This document shows positions 25,135-32,373 of a DNA stretch of 64,000 nt, in pieces. The DNA lies in contig QCFX01000001.1 of NCBI GenBank assembly GCA_003280105.1, positions 62,001 through 126,000 on the forward strand, read 5' to 3'. Below the pieces are notes generated by a model that saw only the letters and a program-made list of their open reading frames with translations, searched no databases and was not told the DNA's origin. The first letter of the stretch is position 1. Every line of letters begins with the position of its first letter. Source of the DNA: Prochlorococcus sp. AG-363-N20. GTDB taxonomy: Bacteria > Cyanobacteriota > Cyanobacteriia > PCC-6307 > Cyanobiaceae. Both the position numbers and the translations under genes were made by a program.

Positions 25135-25410
25135 TTGGCAATCTCAATCACATCACCCTGCCCTGAAAGCACTATCAACGAGTTAGGGATAAAGGAATGG
25201 CCAATATGGACTTGTGATCCAAGTTCATTTCCTTGGACATATAGCGACAAGGAGACTTGTTTAATTCTGGAAGGAGATGTGACGGTGACGCCTAACGAAG
25301 GTCAGCCTGTCAGGTTTGGGGTCGGGGATCTAGTTGTCTTTCCCAAAGGAATGTCTTGTACATGGGAAGTACATAAAGCAGTCCGAAAGCACTATCGTTT
25401 TGGTGACTAG
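25135..25410 (+). CDS. Cupin-domain protein (DUF861-like)
   Basis: The 91-aa single cupin has the usual two motifs: W-T-Y-S-D-K-E-T-C-L-I-L-E-G (motif 1 region) and FGVGDLVVFPKGMSCTWEVH (motif 2), matching the small cupin_3/DUF861 type related to ureidoglycine aminohydrolase. Metal-ligand His residues of motif 1 are replaced, as in many of these small cupins. The start is a TTG at 25,135; no in-frame ATG precedes it. The substrate is unknown. Confidence 0.8.
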   Translation: MAISITSPCPESTINELGIKEWPIWTCDPSSFPWTYSDKETCLILEGDVTVTPNEGQPVRFGVGDLVVFPKGMSCTWEVHKAVRKHYRFGD

Positions 25411-25420
25411 AAAATCAATG

Positions 25421-25590
25421 AGCCCCTAAGATCGAGGGTTTATTCAAACTTTATTCAAACCGTCCATTTCCGCCCAAACCCCTTGATATGACTGAAATTA
25501 ACTACTGGCTAATGAACAGTTATAAACCAATGATACCAATGGATCTCGGCGATCTCGGTAAATCTATTCTAGCAAAATTCTAGCAAGCAA
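25421..25590 (+). repeat. Copy I of the EVE-derived dispersed repeat
   Basis: A full-length copy: CCCCTAAGATCGAGGG, two TTTATTCAAAC units, CGCCCAAACCCCTTGAT, ATGACTGAAATTAACTACTG, GCTAATGAACAGT and CCAATGATACCAATGGATCT, ending CTAGCAAAATTCTAGCAAGC. The micro-ORF extends to 31 codons, MTEINYWLMNSYKPMIPMDL onward, before a TAG. Confidence 0.9.
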
Positions 25591-25752
25591 ATAGGCGAGA
25601 AATATTCAATTTCATCTATCACAAGTTAGATGTCGCTAAAGATGTTCGGTACTACTTAGTTTTCAAGTCACCTCAAGAAGTATTAGGAGCATTGACGTAG
25701 TAATAGTGCTTGTAATGGGCTCTCCATTGGGTTTGTCTTTGGGAGAAATGGC

Positions 25753-26814
25753 TTAATACCTAATTAAATCTCCTTGATACCTGAGGTGATTATCTTCAAA
25801 GTTCTTTTGGAGATTTTCTAGGCGAACTACAAGCTTGTTATATCTTCGTGCTGAAGCAGAATCATCAAGATCAACCAAATCAAGTCTGCAAGTATCTAGA
25901 TATTCCAAAAAGTCTTTTGGTTCACATTTCCCTGCTCCTTTCCAGGAATGGAAATCTGAATGGACATTACCTTCAACTACCAAGATATTTTCATGTAAAT
26001 CAGCCAAGTCTGGCCGAGTATTCCTATCAAACAAATGGTGTCCGTCTAATTTCAGCCTGTTTCCTTGAGTCCTTTTTCTCCCTGTTACCTCACAAGTTTC
26101 TCCTGTTGCTCGTTTTGCAGCTGAAATTGCTTTATCAATATTCTTAGGAGCAGCTTTTAGTCTTTTTATTTCTCTTTTAAAGCAATCTTCCACAACCAAT
26201 CCCACTGCATCCATCCAAGCCGTACGAGCCTTTTTTTTCTTCACAGAGGATTTCTCTCTCATGTTGATTGCCATCCTGGCTATTCCTTTTTGACTCCATA
26301 ACCTTTCTTCTTCTAAAAGCACAAAATGCTTATCTATTTCAAGAGCTTCTGGTCCTTCTGCTGATCCTTCTTTTCGAAGACGGTCCAGAGTGTTTTTGTA
26401 TCCCGTACCATTAGTTTGAAGGATGTAAATAGTGCTTTTCTTAGGAACAAAGGCCAATTCATTTTTAATAATAAAATCCTCAGCAGATTCAACAAATTCT
26501 TGAGTAATTCGACGAGAAACAAGAGTTTTCTTTCTCTTTATCCTTCTTCGAGTTAGAAGCTCTTTAATAAAGTCTAGGAAACCATTTTTATCTTTTTCTA
26601 TATAAGCAGCAATAACTTCAACACCAGCCTCTGTAAATCTCCTAGCACGTCTACTGCGTCTACCATTCCTAGTGACAAATTCAAAATGTTTACCTTCTTT
26701 AAGCTTCCACCTGCCCGTTAGACCTGAATCGAAAGTCCTTACGATCTTATAGAGACTTGGTCTACTAATACCAAGAATAGTTGCAGTTTCTTTGTCAGTA
26801 AGTAGATCCTTCAT
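25753..26814 (-). CDS. HTH and HNH-endonuclease domain protein
   Basis: The N-terminus (residues 1-70) is a MerR/excisionase-like helix-turn-helix (LLTDKETATILGISRPSLYK) with a basic patch NGRRSRRARRF. The C-terminal part has an HNH nuclease layout: CEVTGRKR at 241-248, DGHH at 257-260, N276 in ENILVV and H285/H289 in VHSDFH. No homologous host gene interruption was seen. It forms a two-gene unit with the J-domain protein 18 bp upstream. It may be a selfish or defence-related nuclease; this is inference. It lies between repeat copies I and J. Confidence 0.65.
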   Translation of the reverse strand: MKDLLTDKETATILGISRPSLYKIVRTFDSGLTGRWKLKEGKHFEFVTRNGRRSRRARRFTEAGVEVIAAYIEKDKNGFLDFIKELLTRRRIKRKKTLVSRRITQEFVESAEDFIIKNELAFVPKKSTIYILQTNGTGYKNTLDRLRKEGSAEGPEALEIDKHFVLLEEERLWSQKGIARMAINMREKSSVKKKKARTAWMDAVGLVVEDCFKREIKRLKAAPKNIDKAISAAKRATGETCEVTGRKRTQGNRLKLDGHHLFDRNTRPDLADLHENILVVEGNVHSDFHSWKGAGKCEPKDFLEYLDTCRLDLVDLDDSASARRYNKLVVRLENLQKNFEDNHLRYQGDLIRY

Positions 26815-26832
26815 TAGATAATTAAAAGGTCG

Positions 26833-27372
26833 TTAATCCATGAGGGCTATCAAGGAATCCTTCATGATATGTAAACGCTGAAAAACTCTTGGGTCACCGC
26901 CAGTATCTGGATGATGGAGCTTTGCTAAAGCCTTGAAGGCTTTTTTGACATCTTCTTTAGAAGCCGTATTGCTATCCAAACCAAAAATATGCCATGGCCG
27001 ATTGTTTTCTAAAACATCAATTCCGTTAATACATGTTGGCCCAATCCTCCCTGTCTCTTCAGGAGGAACACCGATCCATCTTCTATAGAGCTTCATCCAA
27101 TCTTCTCGGCTTCTTAACGCAAAAGTCTCTCCAGTCATTGACATCATGAATGTCTTGTCTTTTCTCAACTCCAGGGCATTCCTACATCCAAATTTCAGCA
27201 AAACTGCTGACTTGGCTTGCGCTGCAGTCATTGGCGGTTCTGAAAATGGAGCACCGTTAACTTTTTGAGCAAAATCAAAGAGGACTTCATCCGTCCACAA
27301 ATCATCTCTCCTGAGCTGAGTAATCAACTCCATTACTTGAGGTTTAGAAAGTCGCTTGCGCCTTGGTGCCAT
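26833..27372 (-). CDS. J-domain protein with novel N-terminal region
   Basis: The last 50 residues form a J-domain: IFGLDSNTASKEDVKKAFKA then LAKLHHPDTGGD, with the invariant HPD at about residue 155 that stimulates Hsp70 ATPase. The N-terminal 125 residues are helical and basic (MAPRRKRLSKPQVMELITQL) and match no known family to me. The ATG at 27,372 is preferred over a TTG two codons earlier. It is the upstream partner of the HTH-HNH gene, so it may act with that nuclease rather than as a general chaperone. Confidence 0.7.
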   Translation of the reverse strand: MAPRRKRLSKPQVMELITQLRRDDLWTDEVLFDFAQKVNGAPFSEPPMTAAQAKSAVLLKFGCRNALELRKDKTFMMSMTGETFALRSREDWMKLYRRWIGVPPEETGRIGPTCINGIDVLENNRPWHIFGLDSNTASKEDVKKAFKALAKLHHPDTGGDPRVFQRLHIMKDSLIALMD

Positions 27373-27504
27373 AACCAATTATTAGCAGATCAGCTTTTTT
27401 ATACATTTTATTTTGCCGGGCTCTGAAAAGGCTTTCAGAACAAGGGAGGATAGAACTTGCCACATGATTCTCCCAAAGCACTGCAAAAGCTAAAAGCTCA
27501 AACC

Positions 27505-27712
27505 AGATAATTGAGTCAAAATGAAAAAAGGGGAATCTTGTACAAATTCCAGCAAAATTCGAGCAAGCCTCTAACCCTCAACTAGCCCTCTAACCTCTTT
27601 TATCGCAATGGCTGAAAAAGATATCTCGTATTGGCTAATGAAAAGTTCCTTTTGAGTGATAGCAAGCGATCTCAGCGAACCAGGAATTTCTATTCAAACT
27701 TTATTCAAACTA
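27505..27712 (+). repeat. Copy J of the dispersed repeat, closest to the EVE donor
   Basis: From about 27,505 to 27,639 it matches the EVE locus upstream region and first 13 codons nearly base for base: TTCCAGCAAAATTCGAGC, CTCTTTTATCGCA or CTTTTATCGCA, then ATGGCTGAAAAAGATATCTC and GTATTGGCTAATGAAAAGT. After AAAAGT it continues with the general repeat tail TCCTTTTGAGTGATAGCAAG and two TATTCAAACT units. The micro-ORF reads MAEKDISYWLMKSSF. Confidence 0.93.
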
Positions 27713-27818
27713 GAGAAATGGCAGAAATGAAAGAAGAAAAAATCAGGGATACATAATGAAAATGGTTATCGTTCTCATGTTCTGATATTTTCGTAGGGAG
27801 ATTGTCATTGTTCAAAAA

Positions 27819-28604
27819 ATGAGCCAGACATGGCTGATCTCGGGTTCGCCAGGCTGCGGCAAAACCAGCTGGATACTCAAAACAATGCGAAGCCATCAAG
27901 GCAAATGCGGATATTTGCGACTAGATGGCTATCCCTCTAACGAGCTAGAGCAGGTATCTGACTCAGGAATCGATAAGGCATTTCTCAAGGATCAATTCCC
28001 TGAACTAATAGATCTATCGGGTTCCCATCATGCCTCCAGATCGCAACAAGGCGACCTGCTCACATTGATAGAGCTTCCCCAGTTCCAGGCTCCTCAGCAT
28101 GCAGGCATAACGGGTATGGATCCTCGCGTCAAAAATCAGCTTGAAGCCTTGCAACTTCATCCTGACAGGTATCTCCACTTTGGTCGGGATCCTGAATTAC
28201 CAAACAAAGACACATTGGAATTCAAAAAACTTGAATATTTCAGCCTCAGTCTTAAAGCCAGCGTCTGGGATCCACCCAGTCTGAATACCTTGTGGTTCGA
28301 GCTAGTGAACGGAGCATATGGCGACGTCTATCGAGCTAAGGCCTTGATGAACTTGCCAGATGGTCGCTCTATGTTCTTCAACTGGATCGTGAGTCAAGAA
28401 AGCTCACAGTTCCTTCCACTTGAAGAAATTTCAGCTCCAAATGGCAGGCCTGCCAGCTTATCTGAGCTTGTCGTGCAAGGAAAACATCTTGATGGCTTAC
28501 GTATTCAATCAACGATCGACCTCTGCCTACTAAACGATGCCGTACTTGAGATGCATCAAATGCCTCTTAGGGATCGACAAAAAGAAGCTATTCCCTCAAC
28601 TTAA
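27819..28604 (+). CDS. P-loop CobW/COG0523-like protein
   Basis: The 261-aa protein starts with a Walker A motif GSPGCGKT at residues 9-16, and its later part (KLEYFSLSLKASVWDPPSLN, GDVYRAKALMNLPDGRSM) resembles the C-terminal domain of CobW/COG0523 G3E GTPases, which insert or handle Zn2+, Co or Ni. The C-x-C-C metal motif and clear NKxD motif of that family were not seen, so the protein is divergent. It starts an operon with two metallophosphoesterase-like genes, 5 bp upstream of the first. Confidence 0.65.
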   Translation: MSQTWLISGSPGCGKTSWILKTMRSHQGKCGYLRLDGYPSNELEQVSDSGIDKAFLKDQFPELIDLSGSHHASRSQQGDLLTLIELPQFQAPQHAGITGMDPRVKNQLEALQLHPDRYLHFGRDPELPNKDTLEFKKLEYFSLSLKASVWDPPSLNTLWFELVNGAYGDVYRAKALMNLPDGRSMFFNWIVSQESSQFLPLEEISAPNGRPASLSELVVQGKHLDGLRIQSTIDLCLLNDAVLEMHQMPLRDRQKEAIPST

Positions 28605-28609
28605 TCGCC

Positions 28610-29425
28610 ATGAATCACGCAATTATCTCCTGTCTACACGCCAATCTCCCTGCAGCGGAAGCTGTCTTGAATGACATTGATAGGCAAGGGATTGACACCA
28701 TTACCTGTCTTGGTGATCTAGTGGGCTATGGCCCCCAGCCCAACGAAGTAGTTGAGCTGATACGAAAGCGTGGTATAGCGACCTGCCAGGGCTGCTGGGA
28801 TGAAGATATCATCGATGGTCTTAATGCCTGCGAGTGCAGCTACCCTTCTCAGCTAGCAGAAAGACGTGGGCACCTGGCCCACCAATGGACAGATGATCAG
28901 CTAACGGACGAAAACAAAAGTTTTTTGGCCAGCCTCCCAACATCATTACGTCGTGATCGACTCCTCTTCGTGCATGGCAGTCCCAACAGTCAGCATGAGT
29001 ATCTTCTGCCGGACATGGATGCATTTGCAGCTCTCGAGCGAGTAGAAACAGCAGGGGCCGATATTCTCTTTTGCGGGCATACTCACCAGCCTTATGTACG
29101 TGAATTGAGAGATGGATCTATTCGTGTACGTTTACAAAATGCCGACCATGGCAACGATCAGGGTGAAGAACTAACCCTGCCGATGCGCAAAATCGTCAAT
29201 GCTGGATCAGTGGGCGAGCCACGTCATGGAAGTACCAATGCCACCTATGTAATTCACAACGATGCAACTGATGAAGTTGAGATAAAAGAGGTGGCCTATG
29301 ACGTTGGTCGAACGTGTCAAGCGATTGTCGAGGCGGGGCTACCGAAAGTCTTCGCATGGCGATTGAGTCATGGTTTTGAATTCGCCGAACAGGCTGAAGA
29401 TGCAAGTCATGTGTGTGAACGATGA
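28610..29425 (+). CDS. Metallophosphoesterase-like protein with altered metal ligands
   Basis: The 271-aa protein has the calcineurin-like fold signatures GDLVGYGP (35-42), FVHGSP (H122) and CGHTHQPY (GHTH at 156-159) plus the closing IVNAGSVGEPR. However, the first motif is SCLHAN where D-x-H is expected, so the Asp ligand is Cys8, and the GNHD/E motif is replaced by GCWDED. These are the metal ligands of the usual binuclear centre. It may use a different metal or be regulatory. It follows the P-loop gene and overlaps the next gene by 4 bp. Confidence 0.75.
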   Translation: MNHAIISCLHANLPAAEAVLNDIDRQGIDTITCLGDLVGYGPQPNEVVELIRKRGIATCQGCWDEDIIDGLNACECSYPSQLAERRGHLAHQWTDDQLTDENKSFLASLPTSLRRDRLLFVHGSPNSQHEYLLPDMDAFAALERVETAGADILFCGHTHQPYVRELRDGSIRVRLQNADHGNDQGEELTLPMRKIVNAGSVGEPRHGSTNATYVIHNDATDEVEIKEVAYDVGRTCQAIVEAGLPKVFAWRLSHGFEFAEQAEDASHVCER

Positions 29426-30135
29426 TTGAAAGATGGGCACTAGTAAGTGGTCTACGCGGAGATCTCGAGACCTATGACCTCATTCAACGGGATCTAAAGA
29501 AGACTCGTGGAGTTACAGCCTTATTTGTCCTTGGAGACCTCGTCGGGCCCGAACGCAACTGTGACGCACTCTTAGATCGACTAAAAAATCCCCATCGCGG
29601 CGATTTAAAACCAGATTGCATCTATGGCTGGTGGGAAGAGCAACTACTTGCAGAGCGTGGGTTTCGTGGTGAACGCAAAGCTGATGCTCTGCGGCTCAGC
29701 CAAGGTGAAGACGCAGTCAGCGCACTGCTAAATACGGTTAATCCTTCTCACCTGAAATGGCTGGCATCACTGCAATTTGGCTTCATTGAACTTGACTGTG
29801 CACTCATCCATGGGAGCTCTTCAGACGTGGGTGACAACCTCACATCTGAAACGTCTCCACTGATCCTCCTTGATCGACTCACCCGTCTCAATGTGAACAG
29901 ACTGTTCACAGCGCGCAGTACTAAACAATTTCATCTTGAACTGACTGGAGGAGGGATCAACTCACAAGTAAAGGATCTGAACGGCAAACGTGAACAACAA
30001 CAGGAAGTTCCCAAGCGAAGCGTGATTGGAATTGGCGCTGGTTTGAATTACACCCTTTATGACATTGGTAGCGATAAAACGCACTTCCTTACCGCCGGCA
30101 GCAAAACAAATCCCAAAGGGAAGGGTTTCGCATAA
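29422..30135 (+). CDS. Degenerate metallophosphoesterase paralogue
   Basis: Its ATG overlaps the previous stop. The 237-aa protein follows the same plan as its neighbour but with further loss: LVSGLRGDLETYD instead of D-x-H, VLGDLVGPERN kept, IYGWWEEQ in place of GNHE, LIHGSSS kept and FTARSTKQFHL where GHTH is expected. It is probably not catalytically active as a phosphoesterase. A role with the P-loop protein and the first metallophosphoesterase as a partner subunit is inferred from the operon. Confidence 0.65.
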   Translation: MIERWALVSGLRGDLETYDLIQRDLKKTRGVTALFVLGDLVGPERNCDALLDRLKNPHRGDLKPDCIYGWWEEQLLAERGFRGERKADALRLSQGEDAVSALLNTVNPSHLKWLASLQFGFIELDCALIHGSSSDVGDNLTSETSPLILLDRLTRLNVNRLFTARSTKQFHLELTGGGINSQVKDLNGKREQQQEVPKRSVIGIGAGLNYTLYDIGSDKTHFLTAGSKTNPKGKGFA

Positions 30136-30243
30136 ACCTCGTCATTATTTTGAGAGAGAGATTGCTAGCAACAAATATTGCTCAATGCCATCAAAAGCTC
30201 TATGAATAAAAGAAGCAATACAGAAATTCCTTCATTTAAAAGT

Positions 30244-30405
30244 CAGAAACCCCTGAGATCGAGAGTTTATTCAAACCGCCTTTTTTCGCCCAAACCCCTT
30301 GATATGACTGAAATTAACTACTGGCTAATGAAAAGTTAAAACCCTTTGATACCAAGGGATTTGGAGGAATGCACTTAACCCATACTAGCAAAATACTAGC
30401 AAGCT
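30244..30405 (+). repeat. Copy K of the EVE-derived dispersed repeat
   Basis: It contains CCCCTGAGATCGAGAG, one TTTATTCAAACCG unit, CGCCCAAACCCCTTGAT, ATGACTGAAATTAACTACTG and GCTAATGAAAAGTTAAAA, then TTTGATACCAAGGGAT and the closing CTAGCAAAATACTAGCAAGC. The micro-ORF is MTEINYWLMKS with immediate TAA. Confidence 0.9.
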
Positions 30406-30435
30406 ATTTCTTCCGAGAGATTTAAAAAAGAAACC

Positions 30436-30648
30436 TCAATCGTCATAAACCTTGCAATGAGAATTGGTTGGATGCTCTTCGCATTCTTCATCCCAAAAAT
30501 CTAAATTTGGCTCTTGGTTATTTACCTCTAATTCGAGGCCACATTCCTTAATAGGCACATCAACATCATCGATCGTACAAACGATGTTATCTAGTGATTT
30601 GTTCTTCAATGCATCCCCAAGGATGTCGAATTTTCTTGTTAGTTTCAT
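30436..30648 (-). CDS. CP12-like small protein (70 aa)
   Basis: The start at 30,648 has a very strong ribosome binding site (AAAGGAGG, six bases ahead). The C-terminus DFWDEECEEHPTNSHCKVYD has the CP12 C-x8-C-[KR]-[VL]-Y-D loop that binds GAPDH in the oxidised state. The N-terminal half (MKLTRKFDILGDALKNKSLD) lacks the CP12 AWD_VEEL motif and bears two extra cysteines (IVCTID, KECGLE). It overlaps the preceding membrane microprotein in an ATGA and ends a four-gene operon. Confidence 0.75.
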   Translation of the reverse strand: MKLTRKFDILGDALKNKSLDNIVCTIDDVDVPIKECGLELEVNNQEPNLDFWDEECEEHPTNSHCKVYDD

Positions 30649-30785
30649 TGAAAACCTCCTTTGCATGCAACTGCAAATTCATGCCAGAACTCCCGGGCAC
30701 CTAGAAAGGCCAAGCATCCAAGAGAAATAACAACAGCTATTGGGAGAATAGATTCAATTAAGTTGAGTCCTTCTTGATAGTTCAT
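30645..30785 (-). CDS. Membrane microprotein (46 aa)
   Basis: The ATG at 30,785 has AGGAGG upstream; the longer open frame to 30,875 lacks such a signal. The protein has one helix, ESILPIAVVISLGCLAFLG, and an end REFWHEFAVACKGGFQ. Its TGA overlaps the CP12-like ATG, indicating translational coupling. Confidence 0.7.
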   Translation of the reverse strand: MNYQEGLNLIESILPIAVVISLGCLAFLGAREFWHEFAVACKGGFQ

Positions 30786-30957
30786 TACAGACCTCCTGAG
30801 GAAGTTTTGCGAGGGGCTTGCGACCAAAGCCCCCCTAAAGCCAGTCAAAGCATTAACCTTGTATTTATTGCCCATCTAGGCTCTACTTAATTTTTAATTG
30901 TTAATAGCAACAATGTCTATGGTGCTATTACTAAAGTACTTACCCTCAATAATCTAT

Positions 30958-31350
30958 TCATGGAAGCCAAGAACTTGCAGGCAGTGGCATAGAAGATATA
31001 TCTTCTTGATCTTTAATAGAGGAATCCTTTAAATCACAAGCTAAATCACATTCGGTCAATTCTGGGTTAGCGAGGCGATCGAGAATTCTTGTCATGTCTA
31101 CTGCGGAAAGTTCACCATCACTGCTCCACTTCAATGTGGTTTTTCTTTGAGAAGAAACCTTATCAGAAACTTCCGTAATCAAACTATTCTTACCTTCCAA
31201 ATCATCCAAGTATGCCTTGGCAGAATGCAAGTCTCTTGAGTACACACAATGGCCTCTTGAGCATGATCGAAAGATCCGACCAGTATCACCTCTAAAACAA
31301 GTAATTGAACCGCCTTTAGGGCTAACAAGCAAAGGGTTTCTAGTAATCAT
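30958..31350 (-). CDS. Hypothetical protein (130 aa)
   Basis: The ATG at 31,350 overlaps the preceding stop by one base (TGATG), and AAAGGAGG lies upstream. The N-terminus has basic and Cys-containing segments (GSITCFRGDTGRIFRSCSRG, HCVYSRDLHSAKAYLDDLEG). The C-terminal half is helical and acidic (LSAVDMTRILDRLANPELTE, CDLACDLKD). No family recognised; it may act with the neighbouring CP12-like and CxxxC proteins. Confidence 0.6.
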   Translation of the reverse strand: MITRNPLLVSPKGGSITCFRGDTGRIFRSCSRGHCVYSRDLHSAKAYLDDLEGKNSLITEVSDKVSSQRKTTLKWSSDGELSAVDMTRILDRLANPELTECDLACDLKDSSIKDQEDISSMPLPASSWLP

Positions 31351-31532
31351 CACTCTTCCTCCTTTGGTAAGCGATTCTTAGCAGCGCGATGATGCTGAAT
31401 TTCAATACATTGAGTTATACAATGTATACTATTATCATTTAAAGAACAGGCAGTAATACATGCAAAATACTCATCGATAGCGTCATGATCGTTGTCGATT
31501 GCATCCATTCGATTAGTCAACTTACTAGTCAT
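31350..31532 (-). CDS. Twin-CxxxC-like small protein (60 aa)
   Basis: The ATG at 31,532 follows AAGGAGGT and starts MTSKLTNRMDAIDNDHDAID. Two CxxxC motifs, CITAC and CITQC, are separated by 10-12 residues, a helix-hairpin layout seen in small redox or metal-binding proteins. It is the first gene of a four-gene operon with strong ribosome binding sites. Confidence 0.6.
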   Translation of the reverse strand: MTSKLTNRMDAIDNDHDAIDEYFACITACSLNDNSIHCITQCIEIQHHRAAKNRLPKEEE

Positions 31533-31553
31533 AACTAGCACCTCCTTAATCAC

Positions 31554-32131
31554 GCAGAGAAACTAGCATTGAATCGACAATTGCGACCTCTCTCCTACAA
31601 AATATAAAGTACCTATTTAGCATTTAATGGCTAAGAATAAGGACTTAACTAGTACATCTTATTTGCAATTAAATAACAAAACTGACCCTTCTTTGATCCT
31701 CACGGAAGAAAGAAAGGTCAGTCTTAATTTGCGTTATTTAGGGAAGCTTTTTGCTATTAATCGCCTGGGGCCAAGTTTCTAGGTGTAAGGCTGATAAGAC
31801 TCCATTTAGGGCACCTAAACGGTGCAGAGGAGTGTCACCAATGTTTTAAAGAACATCTATGACCAGCCCACTTATAAAATGAGACTGTTGGAGCAGGGAC
31901 CGCAAGTCAATTCGCTTCTGTTTGATACTCAGGTGGAGTGTCGATCATTAATCCCTCCGTGCGACTTAGAATGATTTTGTAGCAACCGATACATTATTGC
32001 AATCCGTTTTAATGCTTATTCCTCGCCCAATCACTGCTAAGCAAAAACAAATAAAGGCTGGTCTTGGTGCATACGCCAGAATGAGAACAGGCTGGATGAT
32101 TCTCTAGTCCCTAAAAGCGGCAGTAGTTCCA
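31554..32131. other. Intergenic region with a long hairpin, no gene seen
   Basis: The region upstream of the small-gene operon has no credible ORF. It contains a long imperfect hairpin at 31,671-31,738, with ACTGACC/GGTCAGT, TTCTTT/AAAGAA and outer AAATAAC/GTTATTT arms, which could be an RNA gene or a terminator. The rest is unremarkable. Confidence 0.4.
31671..31738. ncRNA. Possible structured RNA or terminator hairpin
   Basis: Outer arms AAATAAC and GTTATTT, middle arms ACTGACC and GGTCAGT, and inner arms TTCTTT/AAAGAA and TCC/GGA around a TCAC loop make one long hairpin with a few mismatches. No family matched; expression is unknown. Confidence 0.3.
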
Positions 32132-32275
32132 CACCAGCAAAATACTAGCAAGCATTTTCGCCCAAACCCCTTGATATGGCTGAAATTAACTACTGGCTAA
32201 TGAACAGTTATAAGCCAATGATACCAATGGATCTGAGCGATCCTCGTGAATCTATTCTAGCAAAATTCTAGCAAT
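32132..32275 (+). repeat. Copy L of the EVE-derived dispersed repeat
   Basis: CCAGCAAAATACTAGCAAGC, CGCCCAAACCCCTTGAT, ATGGCTGAAATTAACTACTG, GCTAATGAACAGT and CCAATGATACCAATGGATCT, then CTAGCAAAATTCTAGCAA. It is close to copy I and has the longest intact micro-ORF (31 codons, MAEINYWLMNSYKPMIPMDL onward). Confidence 0.9.
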
Positions 32276-32373
32276 AACTTCTTCTATATCGATTGGCATC
32301 AAAAGCTTCGGAGAACAAGTAAAAAGTAAAGCCCTAATATTGAATCATTGAAAAGGACCCATCAAAACTTTAA

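Noticed and set aside
31781-31860. Possible tRNA or riboswitch-like stretch
   Set aside because: No cloverleaf or known core could be drawn.
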